DNA from: Vermamoeba vermiformis
Taxonomy: Eukaryota; Tubulinea; Echinamoebida
Length of the DNA stretch: 64,000 nucleotides
Assembly (NCBI GenBank): GCA_045837725.1
Contig: JBEWZL010000012.1
Location: 62,001-126,000 of the forward strand
Direction of reading: 5' to 3'
Shown: positions 16,701 to 27,945 of the stretch, piece after piece
Numbering within the stretch: the stretch's first letter is position 1
Layout of the letters: every line of letters starts with the position of its first letter
Program-made: the position numbers and the translations under genes
The notes under the pieces: generated by a model
What the model saw: only the letters and a program-made list of their open reading frames with translations
Told to the model about the DNA's origin: nothing
Database searches by the model: none

Positions 16701-16922
16701 GATGAGGATTACAAATTACAATGTGCCGCTCGCGATGCATTACCGAGGAGCACTGATTAGAACGCTGAGCTCACAGACAATTCTGTACAGCATGCTGGTG
16801 GCTATTGTGCGAACTGACTTGTACCAACACCGTACTGCGCAAGATTTCAAGGAAATTTCCGAATTCGTACTCTGGCTGCCTGCTAATTGCAGTGTTATAT
16901 TAATATTAACTCAATTATTGCA

Positions 16923-19900
16923 ATGATAGCACTATGGGCCATTATTATGAGCGGATTGTTCATTGCCGCTGAGAGTGGTGCGAACAGTCTCGGAGTGCAG
17001 TACGATCAGCTGCTACAAACTCTCGGTAAGTCAATTGCATAGCTGCTGATACAACAGATTGCGATATGATAGTACATATAATATATATACATGCATTTAC
17101 TATTTCCCGCGAGTACATCAGATCGATCTAACGCAGTCCCAGTGGAGTTGACAGCCAAGTACGCGCCCCTCGACTTCCCCGCGCAGCTCGGTGCCCTGCT
17201 GAGTGTGTCACGTGATCAGTCATTGCAGTACTGTCAGCAGCACGTGACAGGCGACACCACGCTGTACGTCATGTACATGAGCACTCTCTATCCGGACTGT
17301 TACGCAGCACCGCGGAACAACTCCGCCTGTCCAGCCCTCACACTGCGCGAGTACTGTTTTGGTAAGTATGTCCAAATTAGGCAAGTGGCACTGACATGCA
17401 TGCAGAGAGTGGCAGTGATCCGTGCGTCAATCTCACGCGCCATTCAGTGAATTGCTTTGAAGATGAACGACTGCGCGTCACGGTGAGTGTTTGACACGCG
17501 ATGAATTACAATCTTTGCAGGAGGAATTGAACGAGACTTATTTGGTGATAAATTCCGCATACCGTTACTAATTTGGACTTGATTGGCTCAGAACAACGAA
17601 CACGTGACACGCGTGATGTGGATCGAAGAACTGCGCCTGTTGACCAATCAGCTGGCCGCTGATCACGTGGAGGTGCTGCAGGTCCGCGAATAAATTGTTG
17701 CAAAGCTTGGACTGACCAATCAACAGATTGCTGAGCGAGCACGTGATGCTCAAGTTAGCGCCAGTCGAGTGCGTGATGATCTGAACGAGCGAGTGACAGG
17801 TGTCAAAGAGAGTGTTCGACAAATCATCCAGCGATTGACGGATGTGGGAATGGATTTCTCCTCCACACTCACTGCTGATCGCTGCGAGCTATATTTAGAA
17901 CAGCTGTCGATCGATCTGAGTGCGATTGACGTGACACGTGTGGAGGATGATCCAGTGACAGCGGCATTCGAGCACGTGATTGACACGCTTTGGCAGGTGA
18001 CACTGTGCCACTCTTGGCAGCTCAACGAGCTCGAGGCATTGATCACGTGCTCGGAGTCGTTCAGTGAATCGTGCTGGAATGCATTCATTGCAACTGTTCA
18101 TCTGTCCCGAGCAATGAATGACACGCGAGATGCAGCGGAGATATTTGACACGTGGTTTCAAGTGTCGTCAAGTCACGTCTACTTTAGCTGTTGGCGCGCA
18201 CAATGGAGTTCTGCGTTTGACATGTTGACAGCTGTCACTAGTCGCAATCAATCGATGACTCCAAATATAGACATCAGCATTGGCACTGCAATCTCCGGCT
18301 CGCGAGATCACTGCGCATACTATGCCAGCACGCGTCAACTGCTGCGACACGAGTTCGACTTTGACACTTTTGAGCTGCGTGTCACTCAAGTGACTGCAAA
18401 TCTGTCCGTGCCACTGTACAACGTGCTGTCCGTGGATAGTTCTGCATTCATTGCCCTAATTAGGTAATGTCGTACTTGCACTCCTTTCTTGCTGACCAAA
18501 TATAGTAATGACACCAAGCTATTGTACGAGCAGCCATCGGATGACTTCTTGCCTAATTTGGTGATATCTTTCAATCTGCAACATCAGATCCCCTCATTGA
18601 CACCTGTCACTCCGGTCACTTCAATGACACCTGTCACCAAGCGCGCTGTCCATGCCGCACAGTGTCCCGCGGGGCAGTATCTCGCGCTAGATCTCGGAAC
18701 ACTCCGCTGTGTCACGTGTCCAGTGGGCTCGTTCTGTCCCGGCGATGACATCAGATATCTTTGCAGCAATGCACCACGGAATATCAGCGAGTATACCTCC
18801 ACGGGGGTGACTAGTGACACGTGTCCGTTCATTTGCAGTGCGGGATATTATCAGCAAGGTGACACGTGTCAAACAGTGCCCCCTGGCTACACTGTCAATC
18901 CGACCAACACGTCACAGTTGCTGCTGTGCGACACCATTCTGCCGCAAGTATTCGCGACTGACACGTGTCAAACACTAACCTCTGTGCAGACACACGTACT
19001 ACGAATTCTTGTCTTCGGGCTGCAAAGATCAGCAAGCTAAATATAGCGCAGTGCTGTTACCGTACCAGGGCTATTCGTGGGAGCAGTGGGTGGCACTGTT
19101 GACCATAATTAGACACAACTTCAAACTGAGCACGTGGCTGTCAGTCAACACGAGTCAAACACAAGCACGTGACTTGAACATCACTCTGCTGCACGTTGAC
19201 CAAATTTGGGAAGTGAATCTCTATCTCAATTTAGAAGCGCAGTGCTGGGCGCGGTAAGTGCTAAATATAGTCAGCCAGTGTTGACCAAATTTAGTATTGA
19301 ACTCCGCGGGGCACAAACCAGCGTGCAGAGCGATGAAATTTCGTGTCCGACCGACACGTGGCACCACATTGCAGTGGAGGGAGATCTACAAAAGAATTCA
19401 ATTTCCTTTTATGTCAATGGCGTGTTGTCGGTAAGTGTTCGCGTGTCAGTGACTGGTGGCACTAACACGTGCAGGGCACGGAATACTACGCGCCGTGGAG
19501 TTATCCCGCCAGTGTCAACGGGGAACTTGATGCTAAAAATAGCATTTATCGGCCAGTGTTTCTGATGCGTGTCAAAGAGGCAACTCCGCGCACAGAGGAC
19601 CACGTGCACGTGACCGTTGCGATTGACAATCTAATTATAGCAGTGGCAGCCAATGACTCCGCACCATATTTGGTCACGAGCAGTTACACGCAGCTGATCG
19701 ATCGATGGCACCGCAATCCCCTCGAGAACACGGTGGCACAGTGCCAGCAACAGTACGAACAGATCGTGCTCGATTCACTGAATCAGCCGCACTGTCTGCC
19801 GCACTGTCCACGAGACACCAAACGAAATCTCCACGTGATCGATCAGGTCGCAGGTGTTGCTGTGGTGGACGACGTGACACCCGTCAACATTGCGTGTCAA

Positions 19901-21355
19901 ACAGCGAGCAGCACGAATAACACTGAGAATGGACCGCGCAGCCTGTCACACTTGTCAAAAGTGTCAAAGTGCGACTCGTACAGTGTGGCCATGTGGTCTG
20001 CGAGGTATTTAGCGGTGACACCTGTCAACGACTCGATCTCGCTGGCGGAGATAATAGTAAGTTAACCTAATAAGGCAATGGATGGCTAACAGCTCTGCAG
20101 ATTATTGACACACGGGATGAGCGCGTGTCCATACAAGGCTATCAACTGCTTGTCTTGCCTAATATGGAAGTCATCAATGTCAGTTCAGTGAATTCAGTGG
20201 CACGCGACCAACAGCTCGTGATTGATCTGGGAGCGGAGATACTGATTGATCGCGTGTATCTATTTTTAGACACATCCACACCTCTCACCCTCACTGGTCT
20301 GCTGGCACGTGACGCAGCTGTCAAGTGGCACGTGTCAATCAGTGATCCGTACGCACTGCAATCGGAACTCAATCCACGTGCCACCATCATTGACGAGCGC
20401 CATCGACTTCCTAATCAGGACATTGATTGCGTGCCGATCGATGCTCAATTTGGACTGGCGCTCGCACCACGCACTTCGTTCAGCGACTGTCAGTGTCTAA
20501 ATTTAGCTCCCAATGTGTCCTTCGACATTCAGACTGGCTGTCAACTGACAGAAATAGATGCAATGCCTGTTCCGAGATTTTCCATATCAGGAGAAGTTGT
20601 TCCGTCGCAGAAGTTCAGTTTGGATTTCTATTTTGGGCAACCAGCCGTGTGGTCTTTGCAGTTTTTCGATCACGTGATTGGGGTGCGAGATTTCATTCAA
20701 GTGACGGTACTCGATGACAGTAACAGGTTGACACGTGTCAAATACCGACTCGTGTCACCGCCGATCACTACAGACACCCTGGCATTGCCTAATATAGTGC
20801 GCACCAATCTGACAGTGACTGCTGCGTGGCATCGACCCGGGCACGTGACGAGCGCCAGTGTCACGCAACGGCAAGTAAATTGTTGCAATGACTTGTTAAC
20901 TGACTTCCATATTTAGTTACCAGTTAATTCCGCAAGTGCCGGTTGTAGAATCGGAGCCAAAAATAGACGCAAACACCACTCTGACAGCTCCGTTGACAGT
21001 ATTGTTCCGCGTGAGTGACACCAGTCTGTGGCCCGACACTGAACGTGATCACGTGATCGTGCTGACACTCTCGTTCATGAACGGCACTTCCATCACAAGT
21101 CAGTGTGCTGTCACGTGTCAACTCGTGGTGACGTCATCCATTCAGGTGCGCGCCGTGGCCGTGAAATCAGCTTGGCTGGACAGCGAAGCACGTGACTGGC
21201 ACTTCACGATTGAGATCGATCCACCAGGGCTGTGCGATGGCTATATATGGTTATGTGGACTGGGATTCAGCATTCTCGGAGGTGGGTTGGTGACAGCTGT
21301 CATTCTGCTGCTTGGCTGGCGGTTGAAGTGGTTCAAATTCAAGGCACGTGACTGA
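16923..21355 (+). CDS. Large type I membrane protein with Cys-rich (GCC2/GCC3-like) and LamG-like domains
   Basis: Twelve exons: 16923-17025, 17137-17361, 17406-17482, 17521-17544, 17592-17681, 17727-18463, 18506-18943, 18990-19253, 19295-19430, 19475-20056, 20101-20870, 20917-21355; 1,294 aa. A signal peptide (MIALWAIIMSGLFIAA) leads. Then come a helical region of about 350 residues and a Cys-rich stretch of ephrin-receptor/GCC2-GCC3 type (CPAGQYLALDLGTLRCVTCP, SFCPG). A LamG/concanavalin-like stretch follows (DTWHHIAVEGDLQKN, FYVNGV), then an F5/8-type-C-like stretch (LVIDLGAEILIDRVYLFLDT). A segment like the C-terminal beta domain of chitobiase comes next (VRAVAVKSAWLDSE). One TM helix (LGFSILGGGLVTAVILLLGW) ends in a 9-residue basic tail. 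No kinase or other cytoplasmic domain. Introns at 18944 and 20871 need GC donors. Function unknown; adhesion or surface sensing is a guess. Confidence 0.8.
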
Positions 21356-21407
21356 AATGACCAAATATGTACAAATAAACATTTATGGCAATTACACAGT
21401 GTTTCGT

Positions 21408-22782
21408 TCAATCACGTGCAGCAGTCACGTGACTGGGATGTGCTCGGATCCACTCGTCCAAGTGCTCGACCGCAGCACGCGCATCGTCCTTGTAGTGCAG
21501 CAGATGTCCTTGCAGTTGTGCCGTGCTGTACTGGCCATGTGCCAGCTTGTCGCTGAACGCATCGACCAGGGCTGCGTGTTGTGCAATCACGGCAGGCTCA
21601 GCGCTGCTCGGTGTGGGATAGAAGCGCAAATACAGCTGTCGAATCTGATCACGTGTCGCGAGACCAATCTCCTGAATGAGATCGATGCGCCCTGGTCGAA
21701 TGAGTGCTGGTGGCAATTTGTGCAAGTGATTGGTGGTCATGAAGCAGATGCGGCCCTCGCCAGACGCGACACCATCGAGCGCATTCAACAGACCACTGTA
21801 CGTCACGCCCGTGTGGCCTGCCCACTTGATCTTGTGCATCGGATCTGCGGCCAGTTCTGCGACCTGATCGAGACTCTGAAAGGCCGCGTCAATGTCCTCG
21901 AGCAGCACGATGCAGCTGTCCGGCGCGGTGGTGAGCAAGTGCATCAGCCGGTCGTCAGTGAGGGCGCGGTCATTCAGCGACAGCAGACAGATGGACAGTC
22001 CAAAGTGCGAGGCCAGGGCGTGCACCAGCGAGGACTTGCCCGTGCCTGGGGGGCCGTGCAGCAAGTAGCCACGACGCCACGGTATGCCACGTGATCGGTA
22101 CCACTCGGCACGTGTCATGAACTCGCTCACATCGCGCACCAGTCGCTCGCACACACCGCTCTGCAGCACCACCGAGCTCAACTCGCGCTTGGGGCGTGCA
22201 GGACCGAAGGGGCGCCACTCGTGTCCCAGCGCCGTCATGATCACCACGCGCGCTGCTTCGTCGTGCTGGGCGAGTGCTTTGGCCTCGTCGAGCAGTGCGA
22301 ACAACTTGTGCTTGTTGTGGCCCAGCATGGTCACGATCAGCAGCTCTTGGATGGTGCCGCTGCTCGCGCTGTTGTCGAGTCGTTCGCGCTTGCGTTCTAC
22401 GCGGAGAAATGCGCCCTGGTAGCTGCAAACATGTCAGTCGCGCACGTGACAGGTGTCAAACAGCGTACCGCAGCAAGTGATTGCCCGTGCCCGGCAAGAA
22501 CTCGTAGTCAGTTTGCATCACCCCGCGTGCATCGCGCTGTTGCGAGGTGCGGATCGTCAAGTGCTGTTGGCGCGGTGCTTTGTCGCGCATCCAGCGCATG
22601 AGCCACCAATAGGACTTGTCGGTGCTGGGCAGTTCAATCGAGACGTAGAGCTGTCGCTTGCCGTACTGCATCAGCGACTGACTGCCGCGACGCAACAGCG
22701 CGAGACCTGCACCCACGCCGACGAGACCAAATCCAGCTGAGAAATATGGATTGGATTTGAGCAGTGTTACTAGTGCCTCCAT
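21408..22782 (-). CDS. BCS1L: BCS1 mitochondrial AAA ATPase
   Basis: Inner-membrane chaperone that moves the folded Rieske protein into complex III. Exons (minus): 22782-22469 and 22422-21408; 442 aa. The N-terminus has the single TM segment (FSAGFGLVGVGAGLALL) and the BCS1-specific region (YWWLMRWMRDKAP, QTDYEFLPGTGNH). The AAA module shows Walker A GPPGTGKSSL, Walker B IVLLEDIDAAF, sensor 1 MTTNH and the arginine-finger region RPGRIDL. Length matches the family (about 420-450 aa). Its stop lies 52 bp from the stop of the convergent membrane-protein gene, and both stops abut CACGTG words. Confidence 0.93.
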
Positions 22783-23156
22783 AGTATCGCTGTGTATATA
22801 TAGTGTGTGCTGTGCGAGGAATGGAGCTGAGTGTTGTAAGTGAGTTCAGACAATGGAACCTAACAATCTCAATTAAATGAGTATACAACTAGTGCGATAA
22901 TTAGCGGTAATTAAATAATTAATTAATATAATTTTAAATTAACACAATCAGCAACAGTTCTGATCTACCTTTCACTGCAGCTCTTAAGCACCTATGCTGT
23001 TATGAAGAATGATATATTTACAGCGCTGTATACTGCTCGTTGAATATACAATACACGTTAATCGCGTGTTGTTCAACAGCTCGCTCAAAGTGGATCTAAT
23101 CTTTATTTTTTTAGTTCTGACACACGAGCACCACTCAGCAATATAATTGTATTATA
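22783..23156. other. Divergent spacer between BCS1 and RRP4
   Basis: AT-rich 374 bp with a tatatatagtgtg stretch close to the BCS1 start (about 22795), which could act as a TATA-like element. No gene seen. Confidence 0.45.
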
Positions 23157-24391
23157 ATGGATGTAGATATCAGTATTACACGTGCTCAACCCCCCAAAGC
23201 GCACAATCCAGTCAGCGCGCAGCTCGTTGTGCCCGGCGAGATAATTACAACTGAATCTGGTTACATGAGGTACGATAATATTCGCTAGATATAATTTCGA
23301 TTATCAGACATAATACCATGAATAATCAAACCATTCGTTAATTAAGAGAATATTTGCAATTAATTTTCTGGATCTGATCCGCGATCCACCACTCAGCCTC
23401 AGTCCACTAACTAGTCGCGCAGAGGTCACGGTACCTATGTTGAAGATGAAGAGCTCAAGGCCTCGGTGAGTGGTGCCGTCGAGCGCGTGAACAAGCTCGT
23501 GAGCGTCAAATCCCTCAAAGCGCGCTACGTGGGGGATGTGGGTGACGTGGTCGTGGGTCGCATCACCGAAGTGGGTCAGAATCGCTGGCGCGTCGATGTC
23601 AACAGTCGCCAAGACGCCGTGCTGCTGCTCTCCTCGATCAATCTGCCCGGTGGGGTCCGACGCCGCCGCACGGTAGAAGACACGCTGCACATGCGGCAAT
23701 TCTTCGTGGAGAACGAACTGATCGTGGCGGAGGTGCAGCAGTTCTTTCAGGTACCGCTGCTGTGACTGTATATAGCGTGCAGTATTACTCACCCCTCGTG
23801 CAGGACGGTGGCATCTCGCTGCACACGCGCAACAAGTACGGCAAGGTAAGTGGCACTACTGTCATGCAGCACTAACACGTGACAGCTCGAGCACGGTCTG
23901 TTCATTGCAGTGCCACCTGGGCTCGTCAAGGTATGTCTTAATTAGGCAAGTACGCGTTCACTGAACACCTCTTTCACTGAACAGCGCACTCGTTCGCACT
24001 TCACCAAGCTGCCGTGCGGAGTGGACATGGTGATCGGTCTCAATGGCTATATTTGGCTATCGGATCACGTGCCTGACGAAGAGGACCGCGAGCGCGAGGC
24101 CCAAGAAGAGCAAGTGACACGTGTCATCGAGGTGAGTGACACTTTGACACTTCAATCAGTCCTACTGACCCCCTCTTTCCTAATTAGTCTATACCCGCGG
24201 AACTGCGCGAGAAGTTGAGTCGCGTGCGCAACAGCGTGGTGGCACTGTGCCGCCGCTTCCTGGCCATTCACCCCGCGACCATCATGGACGTGTACAACGC
24301 GTCACTGAACTACCCCGTGCGCGACATGTTGAAGCCAGATCTGCTCGTTGAACTCACCGCCACTGCTGCTGAACGCGCTGCGGAACAATAG
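23157..24391 (+). CDS. EXOSC2: Exosome subunit RRP4
   Basis: Cap subunit of the RNA exosome. Exons 23157-23269, 23423-23750, 23804-23845, 23886-23930, 23985-24131, 24188-24391; 292 aa. The N-terminal domain reads LVVPGEIITTESGYMRGHGT. The S1 domain is YVGDVGDVVVGRITEVGQNR then WRVDVNSRQDAVLLLSSINL. The KH-like domain follows (RSHFTKLPCGVDMVIGLNGY). Length equals human EXOSC2 (293 aa). Exons 3 and 4 are only 42 and 45 nt and the intron between them is 40 nt, near the lower limit for splicing. Two introns end in CTAATTAG or CACTGAACAG words from the repeated lexicon. Together with MTR4 (43493-47281), two parts of one RNA-decay pathway lie in this window. Confidence 0.93.
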
Positions 24392-24714
24392 ATATTCCCT
24401 CTTGTAGCTATAAATAGAAACACATTTGTACAGAACTCTGCATGCTTGACTTCCATTTATAATTAATCAATACTCATTCTAGATGCATCGCGTCACTGTC
24501 TTTGCAGTTGTTCATCGGAGGACAGTACGGCTTTGTGAAATTTCGCGATCACGTGCCAAAATGAATGTCGGCAACGAGACCGCATTTAAAGCCAGGCTGT
24601 TTAATAATTAGAACACCGCTCAGTGCGCGCAGTATTTGTTGCATACACCTCGCTATATAATACTATTGCGCTATAATCACCGCACTGACAGCTGTTCTAA
24701 CACCACATCTAAAA
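24392..24714. other. Intergenic spacer
   Basis: 323 bp between RRP4 and the villin-headpiece gene. A ctatataata stretch near 24650 is a plausible TATA element about 60 bp before the ATG. One GATCACGTGCC word lies near 24550. Confidence 0.45.
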
Positions 24715-27586
24715 ATGTCACAACGAAAACAATGGCCTACTGTGCAGGTAACTGATTAGTTTTATAAATCTACATTGATATATATAATATCTTTATTATG
24801 GAAGATAAAATGCAGCTGGGAAATTTAAAAAATAAAAGATATGCAGATGCTGAAACTAAACTGGAAATTTACATTTTGATTTTGTACAGCCTGCTGAGGT
24901 GCCCGAACACGTCTCACGCCAGACTATTAAGAAGGACAATATCGCCAAGTTCGCCACTGAGGTAAGTCAACCAGATCTGTTGCTTTTCATTCGCTAGATC
25001 TAGCCGTGCCATGAGCGGCAAACACGATCATATTATACGCCAGCCATCACTAAGGTACTGTCCTCTCGCAGGCAGGTCACGGCATGTCATTGCTGGCCAA
25101 GATCTCAGCGGGTGGAATGATGCCCAAGCGACCCCAAGCGCAAGTGACGCACGAGGGCCAAGGTCAGCGCGCAGTGGTCAGCACGCAGCGCACTGAGGAC
25201 GTGGAGCGTGAGCGCGAGGAGTTGAAGCGCGAGACTGGTGGCAAACAGAAGACACTGCTGACGATGATTGCCCCGCCGAGTGGGCAGGACTACCGCGCTG
25301 TACTCAAGTCACGTGGTGCTGTCACTGTCGGGGCCTCAGCGCACAACACCGCGGCGAGCACGGAGCCGAGTGAGAGTGCGAGTGTCCAGCCCATCAAGAT
25401 CTTGCCGCCCCCGAGCAACACTGCCGTCACTCCCAAGCGCGCTGCACCCAAGTCTGGCTCAGCACCCAGCACCCCCAGTGCTCCGATTGACTACCGCGCA
25501 GTGCTCAAGAAGAGCACGCCTGACAAGACGAGTGCGAATAAGGCACGCGAAGAGCAGGAGAGAGCTGAGAAGGAACGAGCTGAGCGCGAGAACAGAGAGC
25601 GCGAGGAGAAAGAGCGAGCTGAGCGTGAGACTAAAGAGCGTGAAGAGAAGGAGCGTGTGGAGCGCGAGGAGAAAGAAAACAAAGAGCGTGAAGAGAAAGA
25701 AAACAAAGAGCGTGAAGAGAAGGAGGTGTGGAGCGCGAGAACAAAGAGCGCGAGGAGAAAGAGCAACAAGAGCGTGAAGAGCAAGAGAGGTTGCAGAGAG
25801 AGCGCGAAGAGCAAGAGAAAGAACATCAAGCACAGTTGGCGCGTGAGACTAAAGAGCGTGAAGAACAAGAGCAACGAGAGCGCGAAGAGCAGGAGAGGTT
25901 GCAGCGAGAGCGTGAAGAGCAAGAGAAGCACGAACAAGAAGAGCGTGCACGTGTAGAGCAAGAGCGTGCCCATCAAGCCCGCGAGGCTGAAGAGCGTGAG
26001 CGACAAGAACGTGAAGCCGAAGAACAGCGCGCCAAAGAAGCAGCTGAAAAGACACAGCGCGAGGCTGAAGAGCGTGCCAGACACGAGGCACAGCTCGCAG
26101 AAGAGGAGCGCAGTCGTCAAGAGGCCACGCAACTCGCACAACAACGCGAAGCTGAGAGCGAACGACTGCAGCGTGAAGAGCAAGAGAGACACGAGCGCGA
26201 GGAGAAAGAGCGACACGAGCGCGAAGAGCAAGAGCGAGTTGAGCGCGAGGAGAAGGAGAGACATGCACAACAGCAATTGGAGCGTGAAGAGCAAGAGCGA
26301 CGAGAACGCGAAGCTGAGAGTGAACGATTGCAGCGTGAGGAGAAAGAGCGTGTTGAGCGTGAAGAGCAAGAGAAACAAGCACGTGAACAAGAAGAGAAAG
26401 AGCAACAAGCACGTGCAGAGACAGAACGATTGGAACGTGAGGCCAGAGAGCGCGAAGAGCAACAGGCGCGTGAACAACAAGAGAAAGAGCAACAAGCGCA
26501 ATTGGAGCGCGAAGAGCAAGAGCGTGTGGCGCGTGAGACACGAGAGCGCGAAGAACAAGAGCAGCACGCACGAGCGGAGAAACAGCGCGTGGAGCACGAA
26601 CAAGAACTCGCACGCGAGCGTGAGGCACTCGAACACCGTGCGCGCGAGGAGAAAGAGCAACAACGCGCACACAGTGAGCAGCAGCAGTCACACACCGCAC
26701 CGTCGCAGAGTGCTGTCACCACTGACGAGGCACGTGCGCGCCGTGAAGCAGAACTGGCCGAGACACAGCGCATCGAAGCACAGATCAAACTGCGCGCGGA
26801 ACAATTGAAGAGTCAGAGTCCCAGACGCGACAATGTACCCACACTCAATCTCGGAACATCTCCGACCTCGCCGCGCACTGCTGGCACCAAGCACTCACCG
26901 CGCGAGTTCAAGCCAGTCACGCCGCGCAGTGCCAACATCTTGTCACGTGTCAACATCTTCGAGTCACTCGTCAAAAAGGCCACTGAAGGCAAGGACCTCT
27001 ATTTGACACCTGTCACCACTAACATGCTCTATTTTTAGAACAACAAATCGCTGCCTTGTCTCCGAGAGTAAGTTAACTGTTGCCATTGTTTATGTAGCCT
27101 AGCTAATGACACGTGTCAAACAGAAGACTTCACCACGTCCCACCACGACAGCTACACCACGTGCGCCCCTCACCAAGACTGGCAGCACCTTCACGAATGT
27201 AAGTCACGTGATTATCACTGCGCAGAGCTGTCCCACTGACACGTGTCAAACAGCGACCTCCGACGCAATCGTTCCGCTCCATTGTGACCACCCCCCTCGT
27301 GACCCCCGTGGTGACGAACAACAGCAAAGACTACATGGTGCGCGAGAGTCAGACTGGCACCTACACCTACGAAGAACTCATTCTGCGTCCTGCCAATCTT
27401 GAGCGCTCTCGCTTGGAGGTACGTAGCCGCTGACTATGATGCGCGGTGATATTAATAGAGTCCCTATACTAGGCCTATCTCTCCGACGAGGACTTCGAGC
27501 GTGTGTTCAAAGTGCGGCGCGAAGTGTTCAACGCGTGGCCCAAGTGGAAGCAAACCAAGGCCAAACAAGACCTCGCGCTGTTCTGA
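24715..27586 (+). CDS. Coiled-coil protein with C-terminal villin headpiece (one frame break in the repeat)
   Basis: Exons 24715-24747, 24890-24961, 25072-26988, 27039-27067, 27124-27198, 27254-27418, 27473-27586. The N-terminal third is Pro/Ser-rich with two QDYRAVLK/IDYRAVLK units. About 350 residues of Glu/Arg/Gln heptad-like sequence follow (REEQERLQREREEQEKE type), a long single helix or coiled coil. The end is a full villin headpiece: TYTYEELILRP, RSRLEAYLSDEDFERVF, FNAWPKWKQTKAKQDLALF. Headpieces bind F-actin, so an actin cross-linker or cortex-linker role is likely. The frame shifts by one base in the repeat near 25724-25730 and the exon sum is 2,405 nt, one short of a multiple of three. 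A sequencing or assembly slip in repetitive DNA is most likely. The intron at 26989 has a GC donor. Confidence 0.8.
25550..26660 (+). repeat. Degenerate GAG/CGT/GAA triplet-rich coding repeat
   Basis: Imperfect units of the gagcgcgaagagcaagag kind make the Glu/Arg/Gln coiled coil of the villin-headpiece protein. Unit length drifts and copies are diverged, so this is old in-frame expansion rather than a satellite. Long open frames on the opposite strand here are composition artefacts. Confidence 0.8.
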
Positions 27587-27945
27587 GGGCTCGTGTGCTG
27601 ATCTGTGAGCCATGTACTGGCATTGTATTAAATTACTCCTTTATTTATTGTTCAAGTCGCGGCTAGATGTGTCTTGGAAGTCTTTTCGTCCACTCTAATA
27701 ATCACCTTATTACCTAAGGTATGTTCCTTCATCATTCGACCTCCAACCTCCGCTGCAATTCAACCGCACGTGTGTACTCGTGCACAAAACAGCCACGAAA
27801 AAATTTTCAGTTCTTTTACAACCCATCCGTCATCAACAACCAAAGGTCCCAGCAACCCTTTGATATTAAAGGAGCCTTACTTAGCCTACTCCGTGGCTCT
27901 TAATAGCACTCACCACCCTAACGCGGATTTAATTCCATTTTAATA
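27587..27945. other. Intergenic spacer
   Basis: 359 bp between two co-directional genes. It holds short open frames in all frames but none resembles a protein. Probably the 3' UTR of the villin-headpiece gene and promoter plus leader of the LSM14 gene. Confidence 0.45.

Noticed and set aside
25491-26672. 393-codon Leu/Phe/Ser-rich open frame on the minus strand (and a second at 25849-26700)
   Set aside because: It is the mirror of the Glu/Arg/Gln repeat of the villin-headpiece gene; GAG/GAA read backwards gives CTC/TTC. No splice or homology support.
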